Shown: positions 16,292-25,307, counted from the stretch's first letter. The stretch is DNA of 41,094 nucleotides from JAAYBQ01 sp035403465 (GCA_035403465.1 DAONFG010000033.1:1-41094); one strand, 5' to 3'. The notes: generated by a model from the sequence alone, not told the origin. Program-made: numbers and translations.

Positions 16292-18073
16292 TCAGATGAG
16301 TCCGCCGCCCTTATTCGAAGATGAACCTGTAAGATACTCGCTCTCCCCGATATTCTTCATAATCCTGTTATAAGCGTCGATCATGTCTTTACGTGTTATT
16401 ATCCCCTCGAGCTGGTTGTTGTTTTCAGGAATGACAACCGGAATATTTTCTATATCGTACTGCCTGACTTTTTCTATTGCCGATGATAACGGTTCATGCG
16501 GGGTGATTACAGGGATATCCATTATCAGGTCATTGGCTATGAGCAGATCTGTCAGGTCATTATCCATGAGCGCCTGCCGTATATCCTTGAATGTGATTAT
16601 ACCGATGAACCTGTTCATGTCGTCTACAACAAAGAGATCGCCGTACTTTGCATTAAGGATTACTTCAAGGAGTTCCCTGAAAGGGGTTCTGTAGCTCACC
16701 ACGTCCATATCAGTTTTCAGGATTTCACCTGCCTCGATCCTGCTGAGTATATCAACCTCTGCGCGTTTGCTCACATCTATGTTATCATCCATGAGCTCCT
16801 GCGTGTATATGCTCATCTTCTTCCTGTAGAGGAGAACCAGGTGGGAGATTATGGACACGAGCATCAGCGGCAGGATAAACCTGTAGTCGTTTGTAACTTC
16901 GAATACAAGGAGTATGGCAGTAAGCGGAATGGAATTGATACCGGCAAGAACGCCTCCCATCCCCGCGAGCGCGAAAGCAACCGGGTCAAGCCCTGTATGA
17001 AAAAAGAGATTAACCGTGTCCGAAAAGACGTAGCCAAGCAGAGCTCCTATAACAAGGGATGGTGCGAATGTTCCTCCGTATGCCCCGGCCTGTACAAAGA
17101 GCGCGAGCAGTGCCACTTTCAAAAACAGGAGAACAAAAATATCCGTACGCGTAAAAGATCCGTGTATTAGCGAATCAATAGTATTGTAGCCTATACCGAA
17201 GAGTGTGTAGTATTTAAGCAGTATCAGGCCGAATATAAAAGTAACAGGTATCAGTCGTATGTATGGATTCGTTAGTTTAAATTTTTCATCAAAAATATAC
17301 TCGATTTTATCAGACATGTAAAAATAGAAAAGCGAAACAAGTCCGCACAGTACTCCAAGCACTACGTAAAAGAAGTACGAAAAGTAATCACCAGTGGTAT
17401 ATACAGGTATCCTGAAAACACTCACATCACCCAGCAGGGAACGTGAAATTATATCAGCCACAACCGATGAAATTATGAGTGCGCTAAGCGCCCTGTTTTT
17501 CAAATCGTTAAGGAGTATAACCTCGATGCCGAAGAATACCCCGGCTATCGGCGCATTGAACGCTGCCGCAATCGCGGCACCCCCTCCTGCCGCTGTGTAC
17601 ATGACCATGTCATTTTTATTAAGCTTCATCAATTGCGACAGGTAGGATCCGATTCCGCCGCCGATCTTCGCAGCTGGACCTTCAGGACCGAGCGGCGCAC
17701 CGGTTCCAATTGCTATGATGGGTGCAAAAAGATGAAAAATCGTCTCTTTGATCGGGATGAACCCGTTCTTAAGGAGCACGGCCCTTATAACGCTCATCAC
17801 CCCCTTCTCCCGGGCGATTAAAGGGAAGAACCATGTCATTGTGGCGCAGATGAGTCCGCCGATGACAGGAATCATTATCACATAGTAATCAGGTACACCC
17901 AGCAGCGCCTTGAACCTGTGCGGTTCAAAAAAGTTTCTCATGCGCTCGAGGAGGTAATGAAAGAGCACCGCACCCATGCCGGCCACTACCCCGACTATGA
18001 CCGATATCTGGATGTGGTTAATATACCTGTATATATCAGAGTGAAAATAATGTCTCTTGAGCTTATTGATCAT
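16292..18073 (-). CDS. ClC-family chloride channel/transporter with CBS-domain pair
   Basis: 593 aa. Membrane part at residues 15-420 with ClC selectivity motifs: GTGAPLGPEGPAAKIGG (gating Glu131, equivalent of E148 in E. coli ClC) and GAYGGTFAPSLVIGALLG (GxFxP region, 330-347). After AAFNAPIAGVFFGIEV, Val185 occupies the place of the proton glutamate (E203 in E. coli ClC), suggesting channel-type rather than 2Cl-/H+ exchange behaviour. The usual GSGIP/GHGVP loop is changed to EKGVMSV near residue 89. Two CBS domains (about 455-510 and 520-575) form a cytosolic nucleotide-sensing module. The start lies three bases after the PrsW stop, so translational coupling is likely. Confidence 0.93.
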   Translation of the reverse strand: MINKLKRHYFHSDIYRYINHIQISVIVGVVAGMGAVLFHYLLERMRNFFEPHRFKALLGVPDYYVIMIPVIGGLICATMTWFFPLIAREKGVMSVIRAVLLKNGFIPIKETIFHLFAPIIAIGTGAPLGPEGPAAKIGGGIGSYLSQLMKLNKNDMVMYTAAGGGAAIAAAFNAPIAGVFFGIEVILLNDLKNRALSALIISSVVADIISRSLLGDVSVFRIPVYTTGDYFSYFFYVVLGVLCGLVSLFYFYMSDKIEYIFDEKFKLTNPYIRLIPVTFIFGLILLKYYTLFGIGYNTIDSLIHGSFTRTDIFVLLFLKVALLALFVQAGAYGGTFAPSLVIGALLGYVFSDTVNLFFHTGLDPVAFALAGMGGVLAGINSIPLTAILLVFEVTNDYRFILPLMLVSIISHLVLLYRKKMSIYTQELMDDNIDVSKRAEVDILSRIEAGEILKTDMDVVSYRTPFRELLEVILNAKYGDLFVVDDMNRFIGIITFKDIRQALMDNDLTDLLIANDLIMDIPVITPHEPLSSAIEKVRQYDIENIPVVIPENNNQLEGIITRKDMIDAYNRIMKNIGESEYLTGSSSNKGGGLI

Positions 18074-18076
18074 TTT

Positions 18077-18868
18077 TTATTTGGCCATAAAACTTCTGCC
18101 GCAGTGCGCACACTTCTTTGCCCATAGACGGTTCCCTGTGCCGCAGTCAGGACAGAACCCGGGCTTTCTGAAAGGACTCATTTTCCCGTATTTTTTCAGC
18201 CTGCGCGCTGCGTTTCTTGAAAGAATAAACGCAAAGACCATTGCCACAACGATCATCCAGGGATTATCAGGGCTGATGAACTGCAGGTAATTATATAACG
18301 CGTGGATCAGGGCCGCTATTGTCACATAGGGGATGAGTGTAGCAAAGTACCTGCCATTCTTCATGTACTTCGCCTTTGCTATCCCCGATCCCCATATTGC
18401 AGCAAGACCTATATGCAGGGGCATTGCAGTGACCGACCTTAGCACCAGTGTCGCAAGCCCGCCGGCCATGGTATACTCTATGTTTTCAAACGCCGCGAAT
18501 CCAAGGGCGACTGACATTGAATAGATCAGGGCATCAACAGGCTCATTGAATTCATTCAGCCTTTTGAGTATCAGCACAGAGAGCGCTGCTTTCCAGAACT
18601 CTTCGTTAAATCCCACAAAGAGAGTGAAATAGATATACTGCTCATTAGATACCTGGGCCGTTGCCGTGTGATGCATGAAATCGATCGCCCCGGTCAGCCA
18701 GGCTGCAATTGTGTTAAGGAATGCCGCAGGAACAGAACTGAAGAATCCCCCTGCAATTCCCACGAGTATGACCAGGAACACAGGCTCAGGCTCAAGCCTG
18801 TCGTACCTGTATATCAGGTAGAACCATATTGCTGCGCTGATGATTATTGAAAGATATATGATACTCAT
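18077..18868 (-). CDS. PrsW-family intramembrane metalloprotease with C-terminal zinc ribbon
   Basis: 263 aa with about seven membrane segments. PrsW hallmarks are visible: EPEPV near residue 26, GFNEEFWKAA (Glu89-Glu90, EExxK-like), GFAAFENIEY (FExxEY, 127-132), PLHIGLAAIWG (His152) and LIHALYNY (His189); the Glu and His residues would coordinate zinc in the membrane. The C-terminus adds a cytosolic rubredoxin-like ribbon, CPDC at 239-242 and CAHC at 253-256, not part of basic PrsW. In Bacillus PrsW cleaves an anti-sigma factor; no sigma/anti-sigma pair is visible here. GGGGAG precedes the ATG. It is nearly fused to the ClC gene, so the partner may be chloride-related. Confidence 0.88.
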   Translation of the reverse strand: MSIIYLSIIISAAIWFYLIYRYDRLEPEPVFLVILVGIAGGFFSSVPAAFLNTIAAWLTGAIDFMHHTATAQVSNEQYIYFTLFVGFNEEFWKAALSVLILKRLNEFNEPVDALIYSMSVALGFAAFENIEYTMAGGLATLVLRSVTAMPLHIGLAAIWGSGIAKAKYMKNGRYFATLIPYVTIAALIHALYNYLQFISPDNPWMIVVAMVFAFILSRNAARRLKKYGKMSPFRKPGFCPDCGTGNRLWAKKCAHCGRSFMAK

Positions 18869-19116
18869 GATCTCCCCGTCTACAGGTCAGGGCCGGATTA
18901 TCAGCCCGACAATTACATATAACAAAAAAAGTGCCCTGATGTAAAGTAATTTAGAAAAATAATTGATTTACACCTGTTTAAAACAGCATTACCGGGTTAT
19001 TAAAGCTGCATACATGAAGCATTCTGAGTATATAGCTTCACTTAAAATACTTCTTGAATAATTGGTTTTTAATAGTTAGTTTAGTAACAGTCATAATAAA
19101 ATCAACCGGAGGATAT

Positions 19117-19353
19117 ATGGGAATAATAATGTTAATAATAGTCGGTCTTGCTGCGGGCTACCTTGCAGGCTTAATCTGGAAAGGGGGCGGATTCGGACTT
19201 ATTGGCAACCTTCTCGTTGGCGTGGCAGGATCTTTCCTCGGAAGGTTTTTGTTTAACCTCGTCGGTTTCGCTGTTTACGGATTTATTGCGCAGATTGTTG
19301 CAGCGATTGCAGGCGCTATAGTCCTTTTGTGGATTATCAACAAGATCCGGTAG
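19117..19353 (+). CDS. GlsB/YeaQ/YmgE-family small membrane protein
   Basis: 78 aa from the ATG at 19117, picked for the CCGGAGGAT site upstream; an open frame extends back to 19054 without one. Three hydrophobic glycine-rich helices: MLIIVGLAAGYLAGLIWKG, LIGNLLVGVAGSFLGRFLF and FIAQIVAAIAGAIVLLW. This is the transglycosylase-associated (GlsB/YeaQ) pattern of inner-membrane stress proteins whose molecular role is unclear. The htrA-like gene begins about 40 bases downstream, so the two may be co-transcribed, consistent with envelope stress. Confidence 0.88.
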   Translation: MGIIMLIIVGLAAGYLAGLIWKGGGFGLIGNLLVGVAGSFLGRFLFNLVGFAVYGFIAQIVAAIAGAIVLLWIINKIR

Positions 19354-19392
19354 GAATTTCGTTAATTAAGTATTGAAAACCAGGAGAACCCT

Positions 19393-20859
19393 TTGAAAAA
19401 ACTTACAGGATTCATGATCACATTAACCGCTGTTCTGTGGATAGGCACTGTTAATGCACAGGATATTATCACAAACTCTGTTGTAAAAATATACACCGTG
19501 TCAAGCAGCTACAGCTACGAAAATCCATGGCAGATGTCTGGCCAGTCAAAGGGGACAGGTTCGGGCTGTATAATCGAGGGGAACAGGATACTCACTAACG
19601 CCCATGTCATAAGCAACAGCACGTTCCTGCAGGTCAAGAAGGCAGGCGAAGCCGAAAAGTATATCGCGCGGATTGTGTCTGTGTCTCATGAAAGTGACCT
19701 GGCCATACTTACTGTTGATGACCCGGCATTCTTCAAAAATTCTTCGCCCATAAAAATCGGTGAACTGGCACAGGTGCGCGACAAGGTTGCGGTCTACGGC
19801 TTCCCCACGGGCGGTGACGAGATGAGCATCACTGAAGGTGTTGTCTCGCGGATAGAACAGCGCAATTACGCGCACAGCAGTGCCAACCTGCTGACATGCC
19901 AGATCGACGCGGCCATAAACCCGGGCAACAGCGGAGGCCCTGTTATTATTAATAACATGGTTACCGGCGTCGCATTCCAGTCAGCATCAATGGGGGAGAA
20001 CATCGGCTACATGGTACCCGCGCCTGTAATCAAGCATTTCCTGAGCGACATGGCTGATGGTAAATACGACGGTTTCCCTGAACTCGGCATAAAGTTCCAG
20101 GACATGGAGAATCCGGCTCTCAGGGAAAAGTACGGCATGAAGCCTGAGCAGTCCGGTGTAATGGTTATCGATATACTGATCGATTCTCCGGCCCGGAATA
20201 TACTGTCCGTGGATGACATTGTACTTTCAATCGACGGAGTGCCTGTAGCTAATGACGGAACAGTTGAATTCAGGAAGGGAGAGCGGACTTCTCTGAACTA
20301 TGTTGTCCAGAAGAAACACATTAATGATTATGCCGTTATGACAATTCTCCGCAAAGGGGCTGTCAGGGATGTACGTGTGCGGTTAACGGTAAACATGAAC
20401 TCAACACGGCTTGTTCCGTTTGAACAGTACGATGTCAAACCTGCATATTACATCAGCGGCGGACTTGTCTTTTCACCTCTTACTAAAAATTACCTGCTCG
20501 AATGGGGCCGGCAGTGGTTCTTCAGCGCTCCCACAAAGCTGCTTTACTATTACCAGAACGAGGTGCGGAAGGAGGACCGTAAGGAGGTTATACTGCTTGT
20601 TAAGGTACTGGCCGATGAAATCAACCTGGGCTACCATGACCTTGAGAACCTGGTGATTGTAAAAGTCAATGACCGCAGGGTATCAACCATGAGTGATGTT
20701 GTAAAGGCATTTGAAGAGAATAAGGGCACCTACCATGTCATTGAGGACGATACAGGCGTGAAGATAATCATAAGGCGCGAGGCTGCAGAGAAGTTCAGCC
20801 AGCGGATACTGGACACCTACAGGATAGATTCCGACAGGTCTGCGGATCTGAAAAAATAG
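19393..20859 (+). CDS. HtrA/Deg-like secreted serine protease with PDZ domains
   Basis: 488 aa starting at TTG with CAGGAGAA upstream. Signal peptide at about 1-22 (ends TVNAQD). Trypsin-fold protease at about 28-215 with triad His71 (TNAHVIS), Asp102 (HESDLAILTV) and Ser180 (INPGNSGGPVI). A PDZ domain covers about 225-335 (LGIKFQDMENPALREKYGM, VMVIDILIDSPA), and a second, divergent PDZ-like region ends the protein (LENLVIVKVNDRRVSTMSDVV). This order resembles plant Deg2/Deg9-type proteins and their bacterial relatives rather than E. coli DegP. It would degrade or process misfolded periplasmic proteins. It follows the GlsB-like gene. Confidence 0.92.
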   Translation: MKKLTGFMITLTAVLWIGTVNAQDIITNSVVKIYTVSSSYSYENPWQMSGQSKGTGSGCIIEGNRILTNAHVISNSTFLQVKKAGEAEKYIARIVSVSHESDLAILTVDDPAFFKNSSPIKIGELAQVRDKVAVYGFPTGGDEMSITEGVVSRIEQRNYAHSSANLLTCQIDAAINPGNSGGPVIINNMVTGVAFQSASMGENIGYMVPAPVIKHFLSDMADGKYDGFPELGIKFQDMENPALREKYGMKPEQSGVMVIDILIDSPARNILSVDDIVLSIDGVPVANDGTVEFRKGERTSLNYVVQKKHINDYAVMTILRKGAVRDVRVRLTVNMNSTRLVPFEQYDVKPAYYISGGLVFSPLTKNYLLEWGRQWFFSAPTKLLYYYQNEVRKEDRKEVILLVKVLADEINLGYHDLENLVIVKVNDRRVSTMSDVVKAFEENKGTYHVIEDDTGVKIIIRREAAEKFSQRILDTYRIDSDRSADLKK

Positions 20860-21280
20860 AATCCGGCCGCGGGCATTAAGTATACCGAAGCAATAGATAC
20901 TGCTACTGAAACAATAATGCTGCGGTTGAACCAGCCCGTAAGATTTCCACTACGCAATGATGACACGGCAAAAGTTTCATCTGTTATCCCGAATTCTATT
21001 ACCGGGAATTCCGGCCTGCTGACATTTACCTTTGCAGAGAGCGAGGCACTCATCAGCAGGTGCCTGAAATTAAACAGGCAGACCCGCTGTAATTCCCTCT
21101 TTCAATCCGGTTCCATCCATATAATCCTGCAATTCACCTCATTGACTTATTAAAAAAAATTCTGTTACAAAAAGTGTCAATTACTAGATCGAAAATATTT
21201 TTGAATCAGCCGGAGAGGTTTATTATAATAAAAGTGTCTTTCGGGAATTGAATAAATTCTATGAAATCCGGGAGGAGATC
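20860..21280. other. Long intergenic spacer
   Basis: 421 bases between the HtrA-like and CoA-transferase genes. A 78-codon open frame at 20917-21153 lacks a ribosome site and recognisable sequence and I reject it. The last 120 bases are AT-rich and probably hold the promoter of the downstream gene. I see no RNA gene or clear palindrome. Confidence 0.5.
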
Positions 21281-22618
21281 ATGACAATAAAATGGCGCTT
21301 ACAGCAGAAAACCGTATCGGCTGAAGAAGCGGTACGAATAGTAAAATCAGGAGACGTTATCCATTACGGCGAATTCGCACTCTTCCCCAGGCTGCTTGAC
21401 CAGGCCCTTGCAAAGCGTACTGAAGAGCTTTACGATGTGGAACTGCGCAGTACATGCTACACACAGGTTCCCGAGTGCGTAAAAAATGATCCGGCGCGGA
21501 AACACTTTATCATGGAGGATTACCATTTCGGCGGAGTTTCCCGGCAGCTGTTTAAAGATAATCTTGTAAGCTACATTCCCATGCTCTATCACCAGATGCC
21601 CAGGATAATCCGCAAATATATAGATATAGATGTGGCATTTCTGAGCGCAGCACCCATGGACAGCCGGGGTTTCTTCAACTTCGGGCTTTCCAATTCACTG
21701 ACATCTGCGGTCATAAGCAAGGCCAAAAAGGTAATCATTGAAGTAAATGAAAACGTGCCGGTCTGCCTTGGCGGTAACCAGGAGATGATCCATGTCAGCA
21801 GGGTGGATTACATTGTGCACGGGGAACACCCGCAGCTGCTGCAGCTCTATTCTGATGAAACAAAAGATGTGGACAGGGCCATAGCAGGCCATGTACTTGC
21901 CGAGATCGAGAACGGCTGCTGCCTGCAGCTTGGTATTGGTTCGCTGCCCAACACTGTGGGCGCCCTGATCGCTGAAAGCAACCTTAAAGATCTGGGCATT
22001 CATACCGAAATGCTTACAGATGCCTGTGTTGATCTTTATGAGGAGGGTACAATCACCGGCGCGAAGAAGGAGATCGACACGCATAAGATGACATATACAT
22101 TTGCAATGGGTACTCAGAAACTTTATGATTTTCTGGATAAAAACACAATGTGCGCTTCATACCCGGTCAGCTGGACCAATGATCCTCGCTGGATTGCGGC
22201 GAACAGCAAAGTTGTAGCTATCAATAATGCCCTGGAGATCGACCTGTTTTCGCAGGTTGCGTCTGAATCTGTAGGAACGCGCCAGATATCAGGAACAGGG
22301 GGGCAGGTGGACTTTATATACGGCGCATTCAACTCCCACGGAGGCAAGGGACTGATCTGTTTCTCTTCAACCTATACGGCTCCAGACGGCACAACACAAT
22401 CCCGCATCAGGCCAACTCTGTCTCCGGGAAGCATAGTGACGTGTCCCAGGACCGTTGTATCCTACGTGATAACTGAATACGGTACTACCCAGCTTAAGGG
22501 TAAGTCAACATGGCAGAGAGCTGAATCACTAATCAATATAGCTCACCCGGAATTCCGCTCTGAACTTATAAAAGCTGCTGAAGAGATGAATATATGGCGG
22601 AGATCTAACAGGATTTAA
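21281..22618 (+). CDS. Family I CoA-transferase (4-hydroxybutyrate / butyryl-CoA:acetate type)
   Basis: 445 aa from the ATG at 21281, with GGGAGGAG just upstream; an open frame reaches 21248 but has no site. Motifs: LQLGIGSLPNTVGALI (CoA-binding), LGIHTEMLTDACVDLYEEG with candidate catalytic Glu243, NNALEIDLFSQVASES, ISGTGGQVDFIYGAF and VITEYGTTQLKGKS. These match Cat2/AbfT and butyryl-CoA:acetate CoA-transferases in length and order. It would move CoA between an acyl-CoA and acetate in the cytoplasm, a terminal step in fermentative butyrate formation or use of 4-hydroxybutyrate; the exact acyl group is undecided. It is the second CoA-transferase in the window and has no operon partner. Confidence 0.9.
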   Translation: MTIKWRLQQKTVSAEEAVRIVKSGDVIHYGEFALFPRLLDQALAKRTEELYDVELRSTCYTQVPECVKNDPARKHFIMEDYHFGGVSRQLFKDNLVSYIPMLYHQMPRIIRKYIDIDVAFLSAAPMDSRGFFNFGLSNSLTSAVISKAKKVIIEVNENVPVCLGGNQEMIHVSRVDYIVHGEHPQLLQLYSDETKDVDRAIAGHVLAEIENGCCLQLGIGSLPNTVGALIAESNLKDLGIHTEMLTDACVDLYEEGTITGAKKEIDTHKMTYTFAMGTQKLYDFLDKNTMCASYPVSWTNDPRWIAANSKVVAINNALEIDLFSQVASESVGTRQISGTGGQVDFIYGAFNSHGGKGLICFSSTYTAPDGTTQSRIRPTLSPGSIVTCPRTVVSYVITEYGTTQLKGKSTWQRAESLINIAHPEFRSELIKAAEEMNIWRRSNRI

Positions 22619-22885
22619 CTTTCAGCTTTAAAACATTCCTAATTAACATCATTTCCCTCAGAACTGCCGGAGTTTACCAGCATTACCTGTTTCGGCAGTT
22701 TCAAATTCCATTCCTGATTTTAAACTTAAATCAAGATCCGTCATTAATATATTCTGCACGGGCAATCCGCCACCCGGATAATTAAACTGAATAAATTGAA
22801 AGATTATTAAGATAATTCTAAAATAATGGAACTTTCCCGCTGGAACAGGGGTCTAACTATTAAAATGAAACAAAGGAGTCAATTT

Positions 22886-23209
22886 ATGAAAACAATAAGA
22901 AAATTTCTTTTAATAATATCAGGTTTGATCCTGGTGCTTCCTGCTGCTTTATCTGCTGCACCGGGATATTGTAACTGGGCTTACGGCCCGGGATGGCATC
23001 GCGGAATGTTTTTCGGAGGAGGTATGTTTATGTGGATATTTAATATATTAATACTGGGTGTTGTAATTTTCCTTGCAGTACGGTTTTTCAGGCACGGTTC
23101 ATTCTCCGGTGCCGGTAATGAGACAGCATTAGATATCCTTAAAAAAAGACTGGCGAAGGGTGAGATTACCAAGGATGAATATGAAGCTCTGAAGAAGGAT
23201 ATTATTTAG
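22886..23209 (+). CDS. Small membrane protein with C-terminal SHOCT domain
   Basis: 107 aa from the ATG at 22886 with AAAGGAG upstream. A signal or first membrane segment (MKTIRKFLLIISGLILVLPAAL) is followed by a short Gly/Trp/His-rich stretch (CNWAYGPGWHRGMFFGGG), a second helix (FNILILGVVIFLAVRFF) and the SHOCT motif LDILKKRLAKGEITKDEYEALK at 81-102, about 26 residues in the usual terminal position. SHOCT proteins are widespread small envelope proteins with presumed oligomerisation roles. The Trp/His-rich loop could bind metal, but this is speculation. A terminator hairpin follows. Confidence 0.85.
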   Translation: MKTIRKFLLIISGLILVLPAALSAAPGYCNWAYGPGWHRGMFFGGGMFMWIFNILILGVVIFLAVRFFRHGSFSGAGNETALDILKKRLAKGEITKDEYEALKKDII

Positions 23210-23233
23210 GTGTCCGCGTATTTTATAAATGCA

Positions 23234-23258
23234 TCCGCCGCTAAGGCGGAGGCTTTTA
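23234..23258 (+). terminator. Intrinsic terminator after the SHOCT gene
   Basis: TCCGCC (23234-23239), loop GCTAA, GGCGGA (23245-23250), then GGCTTTTATAG. Six-bp GC stem followed by a modest T run, 25 bases downstream of the SHOCT stop. Confidence 0.65.
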
Positions 23259-23300
23259 TAGATGAATACCAGTGTGCGGTAAAACTATAGTGTAGTAATA

Positions 23301-23326
23301 GAAGAGGCGTTTTTTAACCGCCTCAT
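23301..23326 (-). terminator. Hairpin at the 3' end of cbpM
   Basis: GAGGCG and CGCCTC pair around a T-rich loop, and flanking AATAGA/TCTATT extends the stem with a bulge. It abuts the cbpM stop and, read on the minus strand, is followed by TTCTATTAC. Probable terminator of the cbpA-cbpM transcript; the T tract is short. Confidence 0.5.
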
Positions 23327-23327
23327 T

Positions 23328-23612
23328 CTATTGTTTTTCAAGAAATTCAATGTAGTGTTTTATCTGTGCCCTGGACCAGTTCAACTGATCTATTAAATGA
23401 AGTATAACCGGAACCGCTTCATCATTAACACCGAAATCCTCTTTCAAATCCCTGATAAGAAGTATCCTGGCAATATCCTCTTCATCTAAAAGTTTTTTTT
23501 GCTTATCAGCGGGTGTAATCCACTCCCTTTCGATGCAATCGCATATAAAATATTCATCCACCTGATATATTTCGATAATTTCAGTAATCTCATGTGTTAT
23601 CTTACATGTCAT
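23328..23612 (-). CDS. cbpM: CbpM-like chaperone modulator (MerR-like fold)
   Basis: 94 aa. The pattern of a short beta start (ITEIIEIYQVDEYFICDCIER), WITP, then LLDEEDIARILLIRDLKEDFGVNDEAVPVILHLIDQL and a final helix matches CbpM, a MerR-like adaptor that binds the J domain of CbpA and limits its action on DnaK. The location is decisive: it starts 19 bases after the stop of the CbpA-like gene, the usual operon order. Sequence alone is weaker because such short proteins diverge fast. Cytoplasmic. Confidence 0.85.
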   Translation of the reverse strand: MTCKITHEITEIIEIYQVDEYFICDCIEREWITPADKQKKLLDEEDIARILLIRDLKEDFGVNDEAVPVILHLIDQLNWSRAQIKHYIEFLEKQ

Positions 23613-23630
23613 GGTTATCTCCCCGGATTA

Positions 23631-24521
23631 TTATATTTCCCTTGGATTATATGAATGTTTTTTACTCCAGGTCTTTATGAATTCACGTAATTCATCATCA
23701 ACATGATCAGGCAGAACCAGTTTCACAATTACAATCTGGTCACCGCGTGTTTTATCTTTCCCTGAAGGTATTCCTTTTCCTTTTATACGAAGTCGTGCCC
23801 CGGAATTAACACCTGGCGGGATAGTAACATTAACAGTTCCTTCTATTGTCGGGACCTTAATCTTTGCTCCATTAATTGCTTCATCAAGGCCCAGCGGTAT
23901 TTCAATTTCAAGGTTGCTGCCGTTTATTTTAAAGACCTCCGATGGCTTAATAAGTATCTCAACATAGGCATCACCAGCTTTTCCCTTACCAGCCCCCGGT
24001 CCGCCCTGATTTTTAAAACGTAATTTTTCTGTATTGCTTATCCCTGCCGGAATCTTTACCTTTAATCTTTTTCCATCAGCAAGCATTATCTCTTTCTCTG
24101 CGCCAAGAACCGCGTCCTTAAGGTCTATCTCCATTTTGTATAGATGATCCTGTCCGGGAAAATCCATTCCTCCACCGCCGCTGAACCCGGAAAAAAAAGA
24201 CTTCAAAATATCCTCGGGATTTCCGTCAAACTGGTATGTATAGCGTCCGCCGCCATTTTGGAAATCATTGTAAAACGGTCCGCCTCTTGCCGAGGAGCCT
24301 GTGAATTGCTCGTCATAAATTCCTTTTTCATATTTTTCACGAGCATCTTTATTCTCAATCAGTTTATACGCAATGGAGAGCTCTTTGAATATCTGTTCTG
24401 CTTCTTTTTTATCCGGATTTAAATCAGGATGATACTTTTTAGCGAGAGCCCTGTAAGCCTTCTTTATCTCTTCATCTGTTGCGGTTTTTGGAACACCGAG
24501 AATTTCATATGGATCTTTCAT
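23631..24521 (-). CDS. cbpA: CbpA-type DnaJ co-chaperone (no zinc finger)
   Basis: 296 aa from the ATG at 24521, where the J domain begins (MKDPYEILGVPKTATDEEI); an in-frame GTG at 24554 would add 11 residues. HPD is at residues 31-33 within KYHPDLNPDKK. A Gly/Phe-rich linker follows (about 75-130: SSARGGPFYNDFQNGGGRY), then two C-terminal beta domains (about 135-290) without CxxCxGxG zinc repeats, which makes it CbpA/type II rather than DnaJ. It stimulates DnaK ATPase and holds unfolded clients. Operon with cbpM. Confidence 0.92.
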   Translation of the reverse strand: MKDPYEILGVPKTATDEEIKKAYRALAKKYHPDLNPDKKEAEQIFKELSIAYKLIENKDAREKYEKGIYDEQFTGSSARGGPFYNDFQNGGGRYTYQFDGNPEDILKSFFSGFSGGGGMDFPGQDHLYKMEIDLKDAVLGAEKEIMLADGKRLKVKIPAGISNTEKLRFKNQGGPGAGKGKAGDAYVEILIKPSEVFKINGSNLEIEIPLGLDEAINGAKIKVPTIEGTVNVTIPPGVNSGARLRIKGKGIPSGKDKTRGDQIVIVKLVLPDHVDDELREFIKTWSKKHSYNPREI

Positions 24522-24752
24522 TGCAGATTCCCGTCTTCTTGCATTAATACACACCTTTTATAAAACTAATATCAAGATAGTTAATTCCGTGGTAAATATT
24601 TTAAAAATACTGAATAATGGCGATTAAGGAGTACAAATGTAACGAAAACTGTAAAAAACCCATTCAATTGACCCGGGTCATTGTTTTAATTCTACTTCAT
24701 GTTACTTTTAAAATATGGAATTACTACTAATCAAAGTTATACGGGGGGAATT

Positions 24753-25307
24753 ATGGAATTGGCAAGTAAAGATCTGATTCACGAACATGAGGCTATACTG
24801 TTTGCCCTTAAAGTGCTGGAAGAAATCTGTAACAGAATTGAGTCCGGAAAAGAGGTGCCTGTACAGGATATAACTGATTTAATAGACTTTATTAAACTCT
24901 TCGCTGACAAGTGCCATCATGGCAAAGAAGAGAACTTTTTATTCCCTGCAATGGAGGAGGCGGGCATTCAGAAACAGAACGGGCCTATTGGTGTAATGCT
25001 CATGGAACATACAAGCGGCAGGGAATTTATAAAAAATATGCAGACAGCTGTCTCAGGCTCTGCAATGAATAAACCGGAGTTTGTTAAGTCCGCAAGAGGG
25101 TACATATCCCTTCTGCGGTCTCATATTGAAAAAGAAAATAATGTTCTATTTCCTATCGGAGACGTGAAAATCTCCCCCTCAAAACAGAAAGAGCTCCTGG
25201 AACAATTTGAAAAGTTTGAAGATGAAGTAATAGGAAAGGGAAAGCATGAAGAGCTGCATAAACAGCTTCATGAATTTAATCTTAAGTATCTGAAAACTGA
25301 TCACTGA
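24753..25307 (+). CDS. Hemerythrin-like HHE-domain protein
   Basis: 184 aa from the ATG at 24753, with a GGGGGG site upstream; an open frame back to 24699 adds 18 unlikely residues. Four-helix bundle with ligands in the expected spacing: His12 (HEHEA), His56 and Glu60 (CHHGKEENFLFP), His86 (LMEHTSGRE), His124 and Glu128 (LRSHIEKENNVLFP). A di-iron site binding O2 or NO is expected. Family members protect anaerobes from oxygen or sense it. It is adjacent to cbpA and htpX, giving a stress context, but has its own promoter region. Confidence 0.92.
   Translation: MELASKDLIHEHEAILFALKVLEEICNRIESGKEVPVQDITDLIDFIKLFADKCHHGKEENFLFPAMEEAGIQKQNGPIGVMLMEHTSGREFIKNMQTAVSGSAMNKPEFVKSARGYISLLRSHIEKENNVLFPIGDVKISPSKQKELLEQFEKFEDEVIGKGKHEELHKQLHEFNLKYLKTDH

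Noticed and set aside
16496..17170. 224-codon open frame antisense to the ClC gene
   Set aside because: It is a shadow of a clearly recognisable ClC coding frame, has no ribosome site and its protein is low in hydrophobic or domain-like structure.
20917..21153. 78-codon open frame in the spacer between the HtrA-like and CoA-transferase genes
   Set aside because: No ribosome site, no recognisable motif and atypical composition; probably chance.
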